A stretch of 64,000 bases of DNA from Nitzschia sp. DOCU1 (Eukaryota > Bacillariophyta > Bacillariophyceae > Bacillariales > Bacillariaceae). The translations under genes and the position numbers were made by a program. The notes under the pieces are model-generated. The model worked only from the letters and a program-made list of their open reading frames with translations. It ran no database searches and was not told where the DNA came from. The DNA is taken from assembly GCA_951394045.1 (NCBI GenBank), contig OX595985.1, positions 3,534,001 to 3,598,000 of the forward strand. Reading direction: 5' to 3'. Below, piece after piece: positions 28,063-36,905 of this stretch. The first letter of the stretch is position 1. Each line of letters opens with the position of its first letter.

Positions 28063-29521
28063 CACTCGATAGTGGTCCGTGTCTCCGGAGGAATGACCCA
28101 ACTCACCAGTCGACTCACGGGGTAGGGGACCCGGGAGTCGGGAGCCGAAAACAAAACGAGATTAGTAAGGATTACCTGGTGGTATATGCCAGCTCTCTAA
28201 ATTTGTAGCAGGGGTTATTTTACATAAGAGTTTGGGTATTACTCTGGTATTTTAAAAGCGGTCAGTGACCGTTGGAAACCGTAAATGCGATATTTCTAAT
28301 CGGGATTTTGCATCTGGCAAAAGACGTAATATGTATGGTATTCACAGTGATCTGGTAGCGACACTGTAAGGATATTTTAGATATCTAATTTCCCTGTTAA
28401 TAAAACGCGATAACGGATTTGGGTGGTGCAAACCTGAAAAAGGGACGGTAAAGTTAAAAGGTGGTAGGAAAGGAGGCAGTGGGGAGGGGGCCAGACAGGC
28501 TCGGCAGCAGGGAGTTGTGTCGGGTGTTGACACAAAAAATTGGACAAAACGATAATGATGTGTTGTTTCGATTGCATCGTTCCATCGTCGCGTAGTTTGT
28601 CGCAACATTGTTTCGTTCCGCATTGTCGGGAGATTCGGCTTACATTAATACCATCGGGTGATTTTGTGTTGTTTGATTGCACTGTTTCATTGTCGCATCG
28701 TGTCGTCGCAACATCGTTTCGTTTCGCGTTGGTGGGAGATTTCGGTGGTTTGGTGGCTGCTACGTACATTTCTGTAGAAAAGCACTTTGTACTGCTGGGG
28801 TATATTCGGCCCGCAAATACACCCCGCCGGTACAAAGTTGTTTTTGAACGGGAGAGATTGCGTATGTAGCCCTGCGTTGAAATCAACTTTGTACTGCTGG
28901 GGTATATTCGGCCCGCAAATACACCCCGCCGGTACAAAGTTGTTTTTGAACGGAGAGATTGCGTATGTAGCCCTGCGTTGAAATCAACTTTGTACTGCTG
29001 GGGTATATTCGGCCCGCAAATACACCCCGTCAGTAGAAAGTCGTTTTGAACAGGACATCGGAATCCCATACAGATGCACCAGATCCCAGAAAATGAAAAG
29101 GCCCAGAAGATTGTCTTTAAAAGCAACGGACGTTGTTCGGACGTCGTAACGGCATATTATCTGCCATCCGTCAGCATCGCTGTAAGTATCGGAATGACAA
29201 CGTCCCATGGGATAGTTCGGAGACACGGTTGGATAACAACGAATGACAATGGATGTCGCAAAGGATGACTTTAAGACACTTCTCACATGTCCCATGTCGC
29301 TGTGACACACCTCATGCGTCACTTGACGTCACGACACGCGCCTGTCGTGCAATTCATATTAGTCGGGCTTCCGCTAGTTTCTCCGGCTGGCTTTAGATAG
29401 TCCGGTGTAGTACAATACCGTACATAGTCACATGAGGCTATTTGTGTACTTTCCTGACGAAGGCAATCTTTATGTAAGTATTGTATGTACGACTAATAGG
29501 GTACTTAGTAATAGTTATGAT
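28063..29521. repeat. Right arm of inner inverted repeat
   Basis: Mirror of 21190-22758. It starts with ACTCGATAGTGGTCCG and ends near TAGTAATAGTTATGA. The 50 bases 28013-28062 between the Copia LTR and this arm have no counterpart on the left. Three hairpin repeat units lie at about 28783-29050. Confidence 0.9.
28783..29050. repeat. Tandem ~100-bp hairpin repeats (right, about 3 copies)
   Basis: Reverse-complement copies of the left array, each with the palindrome ACTTTGTAC ... GGGGTATATT ... AATACACCCC ... GTACAAAGT. One unit fewer than on the left, so the array has expanded or contracted since duplication. Confidence 0.8.
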
Positions 29522-29543
29522 TTGGTCCATAGCAGGTAGCATA

Positions 29544-29987
29544 CTATCCTCGTTCTCCTCTGATTCGCCGTGCCAATTGTATATCCTTAGTTATAACAGT
29601 CAGGCGTTTGGCATGCCTAGCACATAGATTAGCCTCCTCGAATACAGTAATCAGGTGGGCTTCGGCAGCCTCCTGCAGAGCCAAAATTGCCGATGCTCGG
29701 AAACGAAGTTCCTTCTGGAGGTCTTCTTGGACAACTTCGCGCACAAGAGATTGAAAAGAACGTTTCTTGATCTCCAGTTTAGTTGCCTTCTGATAATCAC
29801 GGATTTGCCTCAGTGCTATCATCCCTGGTCTCAACCTTGGTTTCTTGATCACTGGTGTTCCCGTCGATGCAGCAACCACTTGTTCTCTATTCTTTGTATT
29901 TGCCTTCCCTAGCTCTCTTTCACTAATTCTAGTAGATCGACCTAATAATATCAATTGTCGAGGGGTGCTTTGTTTCTTTCTACCCAT
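29544..29987 (-). CDS. Divergent histone H3 (147 aa), intact right copy
   Basis: The ATG at 29987 gives [12 protein letters not shown]; an in-frame ATG at 30014 could add nine residues. The tail keeps a Lys at position 4 of the mature protein (after G-R-K), then a Ser/Thr/Arg-rich region. The fold is plainly H3: [13 protein letters not shown] (alpha-N), [11 protein letters not shown] (alpha-1), [29 protein letters not shown] (alpha-2 plus loop), [13 protein letters not shown] (alpha-3). The alpha-1/loop-1 segment ([12 protein letters not shown]) is one residue longer than in canonical H3. The alpha-1 Gln usually lost in centromeric H3 is present, so a CenH3 identity is not supported. It packages DNA in the nucleus (family knowledge); why a mobile block carries it is unknown. 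Confidence 0.85.
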   Translation of the reverse strand: MGRKKQSTPRQLILLGRSTRISERELGKANTKNREQVVAASTGTPVIKKPRLRPGMIALRQIRDYQKATKLEIKKRSFQSLVREVVQEDLQKELRFRASAILALQEAAEAHLITVFEEANLCARHAKRLTVITKDIQLARRIRGERG

Positions 29988-30162
29988 GGTCTTTAGTGTT
30001 TCGACTGCAGGCATCTCATCATTGTGACAATTTTATGACACGGACATCATATAAGCTACTGCTGCTGTTTGTTCCTGGCTTCACATATCGGTTCCTATCA
30101 TAACCATATTAGCTACTACATAGTGTCCGTGTGTCAACCGTAACGATTATACTGAATTTATC
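29988..30162. promoter_or_regulatory. Upstream region of right H3
   Basis: About 175 bases. The first ~110 resemble the left H3 upstream region in direct orientation. The H3 promoter should lie here; no motif is assigned. Confidence 0.35.
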
Positions 30163-30934
30163 CTATCCTAGTGTGTAATGTTCTATTCGAGTGTAATTTG
30201 GCACACTTCGGCATGTCCTAGCTCCAGCAGGATAGGTCCACCCATCAGAAGTGACATACCTTGCGTAATCCTTTCTGGGTTCCAAACGTTGCAGGTTCTT
30301 ACCTTCCCTACTAAACAAGAGGTACTCTATGTTTGCCATCTCGTCCTCTGCATTGATGGTTCCACCAAAATGGGCTATCCAATCAGGTAAAATACTGTAC
30401 ACAACAGATTTTCCAAACAGCCACAGATGCGTAGGGTGGCTCTCGACAGGATAGGGTGAATCGTCGAGGCTCGTTGTTTACCCCGTACATGACGTAGCCG
30501 AAGTTGTCAAAGAATTCGTGCCTGTGGGGAAAGAGTCGTTGTAACAAACGACGGTAATGGCCCCTCCCAGAGGCAGCGCTATCCATCAACTCAGGTGCAT
30601 CGCTAAGATTAAAACTAGTATAGAAGACGAGAAATAACCCAAACATTAGTACGTTACACAACAATGGCATACTTGTGCAATGAGGTACTTACCTGCCTTC
30701 CCAGATCTTGCGAACAATGCTCTGTTCGAATGCGATATAACCGATCGTTAGTTTAATGATCTCATCGTTTTGAACGATCACAAGGACAGAACGCCGTCCT
30801 CCTATCCCTGTCATATTAACAACGGAGCTCCGAATCAGGTTATACTTCAGCACGAATGGATCTTCATTGACTCGGAATTCCTCAATGATTCCTCCATCGG
30901 AGAATCCCAAATAAAACACACTTCGATTCCTCAT
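30163..30934 (-). pseudogene. Unidentified spliced gene, right only, probably frameshifted
   Basis: Exon 1 runs from the ATG at 30934 (MRNRSVFYLGFSDGG) to about 30690, where a donor GTAAGT begins. The acceptor CTATACTAG lies near 30612, giving an intron of about 75-80 nt with an ACTAAT branch-like motif; the join reads WEG-S-FNLSDAPELMD. The second exon continues to about 30440, where the convincing reading moves to another frame (HLWLFGKSVVYSILPDWIAHFGG) that ends at 30163. This is either a second intron or, more simply, a frameshift. The family is not recognised. No counterpart exists in the left arm. Confidence 0.4.
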
Positions 30935-31525
30935 CTTTTTATGGCGTTTTAGATTTGTGTTGAAAGCAACATGCCTCTGGTCTGACGTTTGCAGTAAAAT
31001 CCGAAATCTTTGATGGGGTCATCCATTGGAAGTTGGCTGACATCTGCTGACGTTGGGTGATGTTTGGTAATGACCTCTATTCAGCTGCGCTATTCAATTG
31101 GTTCATAAATGGTTATTAGACTTTTTATCAATTGTTGTATTAATTATGGACATCACGGGCGGTTGTTCACCATAGGAATACATCCATCGTATGATGTTTA
31201 TCAATCTTTGTTTTTACTTATGGCCTTTTCCTTATGGACGTCACTCCGTGTTGGGGCCAGCCAAACGGGAGGATGCAAGACGAGAGTCAACTGGGTAAGG
31301 CAAGCTGGGTTGAAGTGGTGTAATCGTGACCGCCTGACCGACAACCGGCATGCACCAGGGGGTCATCGCATTTTCCTGGGAAGAGCCAATATTGGGGGAA
31401 ATGATTCCTGCTTATGCAATCTCTATCACGGCAGAGATTTAGCAGAGGCCGATCCGCCGCAACGTTTTCGCGCCATTACCACACCTACCTTTCTAGCTAT
31501 GGCCTTCCTAAATGGCCAAGTTGTA
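30935..31525. other. Spacer upstream of right acidic gene
   Basis: About 590 bases. The part after about 31431 mirrors the left arm; the part before does not. The acidic-protein frame is open upstream to 31109 but this extension is absent on the left and is not supported. The promoters for the genes on both sides should lie here. Confidence 0.4.
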
Positions 31526-33034
31526 ATGGGCAACCCAAACCGTAAAACCCCTATGGAGGAGGAACTACATCATCTCGAAGTGGTTGGTCTAAATGATGAA
31601 ACCGGTAGTACAACTTGTGTAGCTGGGGAAAATGTGACGATTAGGGCAAACAGGGCAAACGGCAACATTAGTCCACTGATTCCAATGGTGGCAATTGACA
31701 GTAATTTGGACTTAAGCAGTGACGATGTTGACAACAGAGGAAACGTGAGTCCCCTGTTTCTGCATTTCTTCGGAATAAGTCCTATACCTTGGGACAGTAA
31801 CATGGATGAAAGCAAGGAAAATCCCGTTGGTACTGCTTTAGGCACAAGGAGCATCTCTTTGGTTGCAGATACCAGAGGCAACCTTGATGGGGGCCCCACC
31901 GACGGAGACAAAGAAGTCCTACCAGACGACCAGGATGATAAAGAAACGGGGGAGGAAGCCAACAATACCAAAGAAGCGGTTGCGAAAGGCGGCAACAATA
32001 AAGAAGCGGGGGAGGAAGAGGACGACAATGGCTACGACAACAGGAAAGAAGCAGGATCAGGAGGGAAAGTGGACGACAATGAAGAAGCGGAAGTTGGAGC
32101 CAAGGACAAGGAAGAGACTGGAAATAAAGATGACAATGGCAAGGAAGCAGAAGAGGAAGACAATGGGGGCCACAATGACGGTGCCGATGCCGACGACGAC
32201 CACAATAAAGAAGTGGTTGACGAAGAGCATGATGACTATGATGACGACAACGAGGACGACAATAACGAGGACGATGAGGAAGAAAGCGACGATAATAACG
32301 AGGAAGATGAGGAAGAAAGCGGGGAAGAGGACGATGCTGAATCCATTGTATTATCTGCATTATCTAAGGTAGAAGATCCGGATTACAATAACGAGGACGA
32401 CGAGGAGGACGAGGACGATGATGGCGAGATGGATGAGGACGAGAATATGGATGATGCCAAGAACAAGAGCAATGGCGGTGACGATGACGCCCAGGATGAT
32501 GAAGACGATAATGAGGACAATGAGTCAGAAGGCTTGAACCAAGGAGGAAAGAAGAAGCAGGGCAAAAAGGCTGTTTCGGCCGCAGACGGGGGGAACAAGG
32601 AACCAGTGGCAGGAGATGGGACGTTTGTTGGTGAGGTCGTCAAGCCTTACTGTGGCTTCCGTTTAAACCCTCAAGTTGCTACAATTACCGAAATGCCTGA
32701 TGGGACGATGGTTGATGCTTCCCATTTACTTGCGAGGTACAACAACGATGATTGCAGTCCCACTGTGGGAAAGGCGGCTGAACCCGGACACAATAAACGC
32801 AAATTGAAACGAGTGTATGCTGCGGTGGGTCTCAACGACAAAATGTCAAGGGATGTGACGTCTTTGAGTGGATTGACAGCAAAGTCGCCCCTCGTTCGGG
32901 ACTATTTACTCCAGGAGATGGGGGCCGATTGGGTACCAAGTACTCCTTTCCAGGTAAAAAGAAGTGGCATCATCGTGTATATCAATCCAGTTGCAAAGAA
33001 ATTAACCCCTTTGCCATCTCTGATCTGGCTCTAG
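31526..33034 (+). CDS. Acidic protein (502 aa or fusion N-terminus), right copy
   Basis: The ATG at 31526 (MGNPNRKTP) aligns with the left start. Same architecture as the left copy: a variable N-terminus, a long Asp/Glu tract and a conserved C-terminal GFRLNPQVATITEMPDG and KRKLKRVYAAVG region. The tract is about 43 residues longer than on the left, consistent with replication slippage in GAX repeats. It ends in TAG at 33034 immediately before the ATG of the 882-residue frame in the same register. The candidate 81-nt intron is 32954-33034. Confidence 0.6.
   Translation: MGNPNRKTPMEEELHHLEVVGLNDETGSTTCVAGENVTIRANRANGNISPLIPMVAIDSNLDLSSDDVDNRGNVSPLFLHFFGISPIPWDSNMDESKENPVGTALGTRSISLVADTRGNLDGGPTDGDKEVLPDDQDDKETGEEANNTKEAVAKGGNNKEAGEEEDDNGYDNRKEAGSGGKVDDNEEAEVGAKDKEETGNKDDNGKEAEEEDNGGHNDGADADDDHNKEVVDEEHDDYDDDNEDDNNEDDEEESDDNNEEDEEESGEEDDAESIVLSALSKVEDPDYNNEDDEEDEDDDGEMDEDENMDDAKNKSNGGDDDAQDDEDDNEDNESEGLNQGGKKKQGKKAVSAADGGNKEPVAGDGTFVGEVVKPYCGFRLNPQVATITEMPDGTMVDASHLLARYNNDDCSPTVGKAAEPGHNKRKLKRVYAAVGLNDKMSRDVTSLSGLTAKSPLVRDYLLQEMGADWVPSTPFQVKRSGIIVYINPVAKKLTPLPSLIWL
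32954..33034 (+). other. Candidate 81-nt intron spanning TAG (right copy)
   Basis: GTAAAA donor after CAG, CTCTAG acceptor; same length and phase as in the left arm. Confidence 0.5.
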
Positions 33035-35683
33035 ATGTTTGTTGCGAAAGAAATCAAAACCAGGCGAGAATCGTTGTTTGTCAAAAGTATCGACTACATT
33101 TACATCCTTGGTGCCGAAGCTGGAATGCAGTATCTTGAGTTGTTACAGACTCATTCTCTTCAATTGTACGCATACAAGGAGTTGCAGGACGGATCGCGGC
33201 TGAACATATTCACCGTCCGTTTCAGTACACTGTGGGTGCCTCCAGCAAAAGACGACCAAGTAGACAACAAAAAGATCAAATTTTTGTTGCTGAAGCGACA
33301 TTTGAATGATGCCGCCTCGCGGTGTTTAAATGTGATCGTGAAAGACGCAGAAGGGAGGCTTCTTTTTAATCCCCAAGCCCAACGTCCTGACTACAGAAAA
33401 GAAGCCAAGGCTTTTGCCCAGGAAATCCACCAAGCGTGGATTATTCATCTGGTCACAATGCACGTGGTTGGGTGGATCATGTACCCTGACCAAGCAATAG
33501 GATGTTGTGACGATCCTACTCCCTGGCTGCGATTTTCTTATGTGTTTTTTCACGATGTTACTAGTGCCAAGGAACACTACCGCCTCCTAGAATGTCTGAT
33601 CAAGGTGCATTTTCAAGCAGAGGAACAATCTCATCTTGCCGACTTGCTGCATGACTGCAAAACGAATCCGCTGAAGTTTAGGGGTAGCCTGGAGAGCGCT
33701 GCCGAAAATATCGACCCTGAAGCAGCACGAGACAAGATTGTGGAGATTCTTGACGAAACCTCCCAGAACAATGTGGATCTGTACTACAATGGCAGTATCA
33801 CAAAAAAAAATGCTGCCGCTTATATGCTTCTTGTTTTCAGTACATTATACAAGTATCCTGTGAATTGCCGCGACAACCTGACAAAAGATTCCAAGGAGTC
33901 TTTGCTTTATCTCAAGAACAACCCGCCCCAACATCTTCTCCGTCGAGAAAGGCAGCGACACAAGCGGCTGCTTCTGCTTGGGAAGTACGCACGCAGAGAA
34001 GAGTTCGAGTTCGTGAGGAAACTAGATACTACCGCTTCTCGTGGAGATGTGGAGCAAGGCGGGGGCAAGATGAAGGGCTCCGAACTTGGAGGAGTCAAGA
34101 TAGTTCCCTCTCCTAAACGCAGAAAGAAATGTTTGCCCCTGCGGGAGTCAAGGTGGCATGGCACCCAAATCTCTACATTGATAAATTCTGCTCGTGCTGC
34201 CCCTCCCGAAGTTGTCGAAACAGTGGACAAGGAAAAGGGAGAAGCAGATGCTAGGTCCCAAGACAATGAAGAACTTTCTGTGAACGGGGACAAGGTGGCC
34301 AATTCTGTTGGTAGGACGACGCTATTACCTCCGTCGCCTTCGGGCGAACCCGTTTTGCCAGAGGACAATAATAGGCAGCAGGGTACTTGTGGTCTGGTCC
34401 CTGTTCTTCCTATCGGCTACCAGGAGGATGAAAGTATATTGAATGTTGACGCAACAATTCCCCCCAGCTTCGACACGGACAAAGCACATAAAGTGCTCAC
34501 CGACTATCAGCTAGCCGCGATTCCTGCTTTTGTTTCGTATCTCCGACACGCGGCAGGGGGGTCTTCATGGGAGAATAGGGAATGCCAGATTTTGCGATAT
34601 GACACAGAGAACTATGGTCGAGTTCTCATTCCACTAGGTGCAATGGATTTGATTTTTTTTCGCAAAGTAGATCAGAATACTCATGACGTTGTGCTGAGTT
34701 CTGCTGCTGGCTCTTCCTTTACCTTTGAAAAGGCGGTTTCTCATGTGTGGCTTGCAGAAAATGATTCGGTTGTCAGAGGGACCCGAGACTATCTGGTCAC
34801 AAGGTCTCATCATGAGCAGTTTTTGACTCGGTACTACGAACATGAAATGGAGAAATCTTTTAATTTGGAGCAAATCCTTCACTACATTTCAGAAAACGGG
34901 AAAACTGATGCCACCCGGGATAGATCGTTCGGTCTTCGCAGCGTATTGGTGCCAATTAGGGTGACGATTGGTGCTGCCAATCATAACTATGCAACCTCAC
35001 AACCCGACAAATGCAAAACTGCGTGGAAATTCCTCAAAGACATTCCCCGCTACATGAATGGTTTGGAGGACATGCACAACTTTTCCCCTAGGCTTCTTTC
35101 CGAGGTTGCAAGGCTGACCGACTTCATTCAAGATGTGGTGGATGATGTATTCAAGGAGAAAGAGCACATGAATCATTCCATTCTCCAGGACGACTTTATT
35201 TACAACAACTTCACGAAAGAATTCAACGAGAAACTGACTGCAAAGAGGCAGCGGTTCCATGTTTGGGATCTCTGCTGTGCTCCAATGGCATCCAGTACCT
35301 CAGATTCTCCGGGGGCTTCGATCGCTTCAATGTCCAACCGCCACGGGGACTTCCTTAATGGGGTCAAACCTGGGAATGATGGAAGTGTCACCTTTTCCCA
35401 TTTCTTTTACGCTAAGCCGATCCACCTTGTGCTACAGGAAAGGTACAAGGTGCCGGAGGAAGAGGCCAAGCTGCTTCCTCGGGTGTTCTTGGGTCCATCT
35501 GTTTCGGATACTCCCCGTCTGATGCGGTTCTATGCTATTGGGTACACCAGAAAGTCTTTGGAAATCTTCCAAGACAACGAGTCCCATTGCACAGAACTCA
35601 AAGATGCTCTTGTGTCGCATCGAAAAAAATTGATCTTAGTTTTGGCAACTATGGGGGGTCGTTCCTTGAACCCCTCAAGATGA
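33035..35683 (+). CDS. Unidentified 882-aa protein, right copy
   Basis: Intact. Same length as the left copy and close to it, with most differences in the low-complexity stretch at about residues 340-480. Both copies keep the ordered N- and C-terminal parts, which suggests selection before or after the duplication. The stop overlaps the ATG of the next frame (ATGA at 35680-35683), and the A7 heptamer is at 35623-35629. Function unknown. Confidence 0.6.
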   Translation: MFVAKEIKTRRESLFVKSIDYIYILGAEAGMQYLELLQTHSLQLYAYKELQDGSRLNIFTVRFSTLWVPPAKDDQVDNKKIKFLLLKRHLNDAASRCLNVIVKDAEGRLLFNPQAQRPDYRKEAKAFAQEIHQAWIIHLVTMHVVGWIMYPDQAIGCCDDPTPWLRFSYVFFHDVTSAKEHYRLLECLIKVHFQAEEQSHLADLLHDCKTNPLKFRGSLESAAENIDPEAARDKIVEILDETSQNNVDLYYNGSITKKNAAAYMLLVFSTLYKYPVNCRDNLTKDSKESLLYLKNNPPQHLLRRERQRHKRLLLLGKYARREEFEFVRKLDTTASRGDVEQGGGKMKGSELGGVKIVPSPKRRKKCLPLRESRWHGTQISTLINSARAAPPEVVETVDKEKGEADARSQDNEELSVNGDKVANSVGRTTLLPPSPSGEPVLPEDNNRQQGTCGLVPVLPIGYQEDESILNVDATIPPSFDTDKAHKVLTDYQLAAIPAFVSYLRHAAGGSSWENRECQILRYDTENYGRVLIPLGAMDLIFFRKVDQNTHDVVLSSAAGSSFTFEKAVSHVWLAENDSVVRGTRDYLVTRSHHEQFLTRYYEHEMEKSFNLEQILHYISENGKTDATRDRSFGLRSVLVPIRVTIGAANHNYATSQPDKCKTAWKFLKDIPRYMNGLEDMHNFSPRLLSEVARLTDFIQDVVDDVFKEKEHMNHSILQDDFIYNNFTKEFNEKLTAKRQRFHVWDLCCAPMASSTSDSPGASIASMSNRHGDFLNGVKPGNDGSVTFSHFFYAKPIHLVLQERYKVPEEEAKLLPRVFLGPSVSDTPRLMRFYAIGYTRKSLEIFQDNESHCTELKDALVSHRKKLILVLATMGGRSLNPSR
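35623..35629 (+). promoter_or_regulatory. A AAA AAA slippery heptamer (right copy)
   Basis: The zero frame reads CGA AAA AAA TTG; the -1 frame continues ATT GAT CTT into the HhH-like protein. Same register as the left copy. Confidence 0.55.
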
Positions 35684-36663
35684 AATTTGATACTGCCGAT
35701 GATGCCATAGAGGACGGCAGAGTTGTTGAAGTACCCACCAAGATGTGGCACGTGCCTCGAAGCTATGCCAAAGAAATATGGGCATCAAAAGGCATGACCA
35801 TCATTCACAAGGCACTAGGCATTCTTCGGTCAGTGGGGATGGAGAGCAAAGTAGAACATCTCTTGCTACTTGCACTCTACATGACAAACTGGGACACATT
35901 TTTTGGTGCAGGACCATGCTTTCTAACCAAGCTTGCTTCCCTCGCCGGCACACCGGATCTTGCTAACGCCAACTTACTGTTGTTGATGATCGATGCCATG
36001 GAGGGAAAATACGGAGTAGACAAGTGGAAAGGAGGGACCCAACCTCGGGGCAGAACTACTGCCATAAATCTTCGCCAGAAGTATTCCAATGTCAGCGTCT
36101 TGGAAGAAGCGGCGGGTTCCATAAGGAAGTTTCTTCGGTTCCTGGAGGACAATGCGGCTATTTCAATGCTTCAGTTTGAGCAATGCCTTGCAGATATGAC
36201 AAAAACCATCGAAGGCATCGGTCATTTTTATGGAATGAACCTGGGATTGTATGCTGGCATGGTCGGGTACATCCTGAAGAACAATGTGCACGATGGGTTC
36301 TTGGCTTATCCGGTGCCAGACTTAGGATCATATCGCATGATGGCGGAATATCTTGACAAGTGTCAGATTGCATGCAATGCATCTAAATTCGCCAAAGAGG
36401 TTCAGACCTCTACTTCTACCGTGCTCGATCCCCGAATGGAGAAGTTTTGCAGGCTCGTGATGGCTTTCTGTGGCCTAGATAGGCGATGGTCCTGGTTCGA
36501 ATGCATATGGTGCGATTGTGTCGGTCCCAACAAGGATAAATACGACAGCATTGAACCAGGTCAACGGCTGTTCTGGTTTTTCTTGGAGCACGGAGCCTAT
36601 GTAGCTAAGTGGAGGGAGTGCTGCGATCCGTCAGAGAGCTATCAACCGGTGGCAACTTCTTAA
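35680..36663 (+). CDS. HhH-like protein (327 aa from ATG), right copy
   Basis: Mirrors the left gene. The motif reads IEGIGHFYGMNLGLYAGM here, so the Pro of the GIGP turn is His, which may weaken an HhH function. The WCDC pair is kept. ATG at 35680 overlaps the upstream stop. As on the left, the natural reading starts upstream at the A7 run. Confidence 0.5.
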   Translation: MKFDTADDAIEDGRVVEVPTKMWHVPRSYAKEIWASKGMTIIHKALGILRSVGMESKVEHLLLLALYMTNWDTFFGAGPCFLTKLASLAGTPDLANANLLLLMIDAMEGKYGVDKWKGGTQPRGRTTAINLRQKYSNVSVLEEAAGSIRKFLRFLEDNAAISMLQFEQCLADMTKTIEGIGHFYGMNLGLYAGMVGYILKNNVHDGFLAYPVPDLGSYRMMAEYLDKCQIACNASKFAKEVQTSTSTVLDPRMEKFCRLVMAFCGLDRRWSWFECIWCDCVGPNKDKYDSIEPGQRLFWFFLEHGAYVAKWRECCDPSESYQPVATS

Positions 36664-36905
36664 ATTGCAGCCGTCGGTTAACATATTAGTTAGTTTCAGA
36701 GGGCAAAATTCACAGACTAGGCATACACTATGGAATACCTAGTTAGGCTGCACCGTTTCCCTCACCTTGCCAGTTGATCGTGGAGGGTGCAATCCCGAGG
36801 GTGCAATAGCACGCGCAATGCACGGTGCGGCACTTCCGTGATATTGTGCAATGAAGGCACCTGCCTGTACACACGTATTAATCCAAAGCACACAACTCCC
36901 TTGCC
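36664..36905. promoter_or_regulatory. Upstream region of right Rep-helicase pseudogene
   Basis: 242 bases mirroring 14083-14324. The second ATTGCACCCTC unit is altered here (ATCCCGAGGGTGCAAT context). No gene. Confidence 0.35.

Noticed and set aside
29544..30014. Centromeric H3 (CenH3)
   Set aside because: The alpha-1 Gln and most canonical H3 fold residues are present and only loop 1 is one residue longer, so a variant H3 is the safer call.
31109..31525. N-terminal extension of the right acidic protein
   Set aside because: The frame is open but the extension is not present on the left, and the conserved ATG at 31526 matches the left start.
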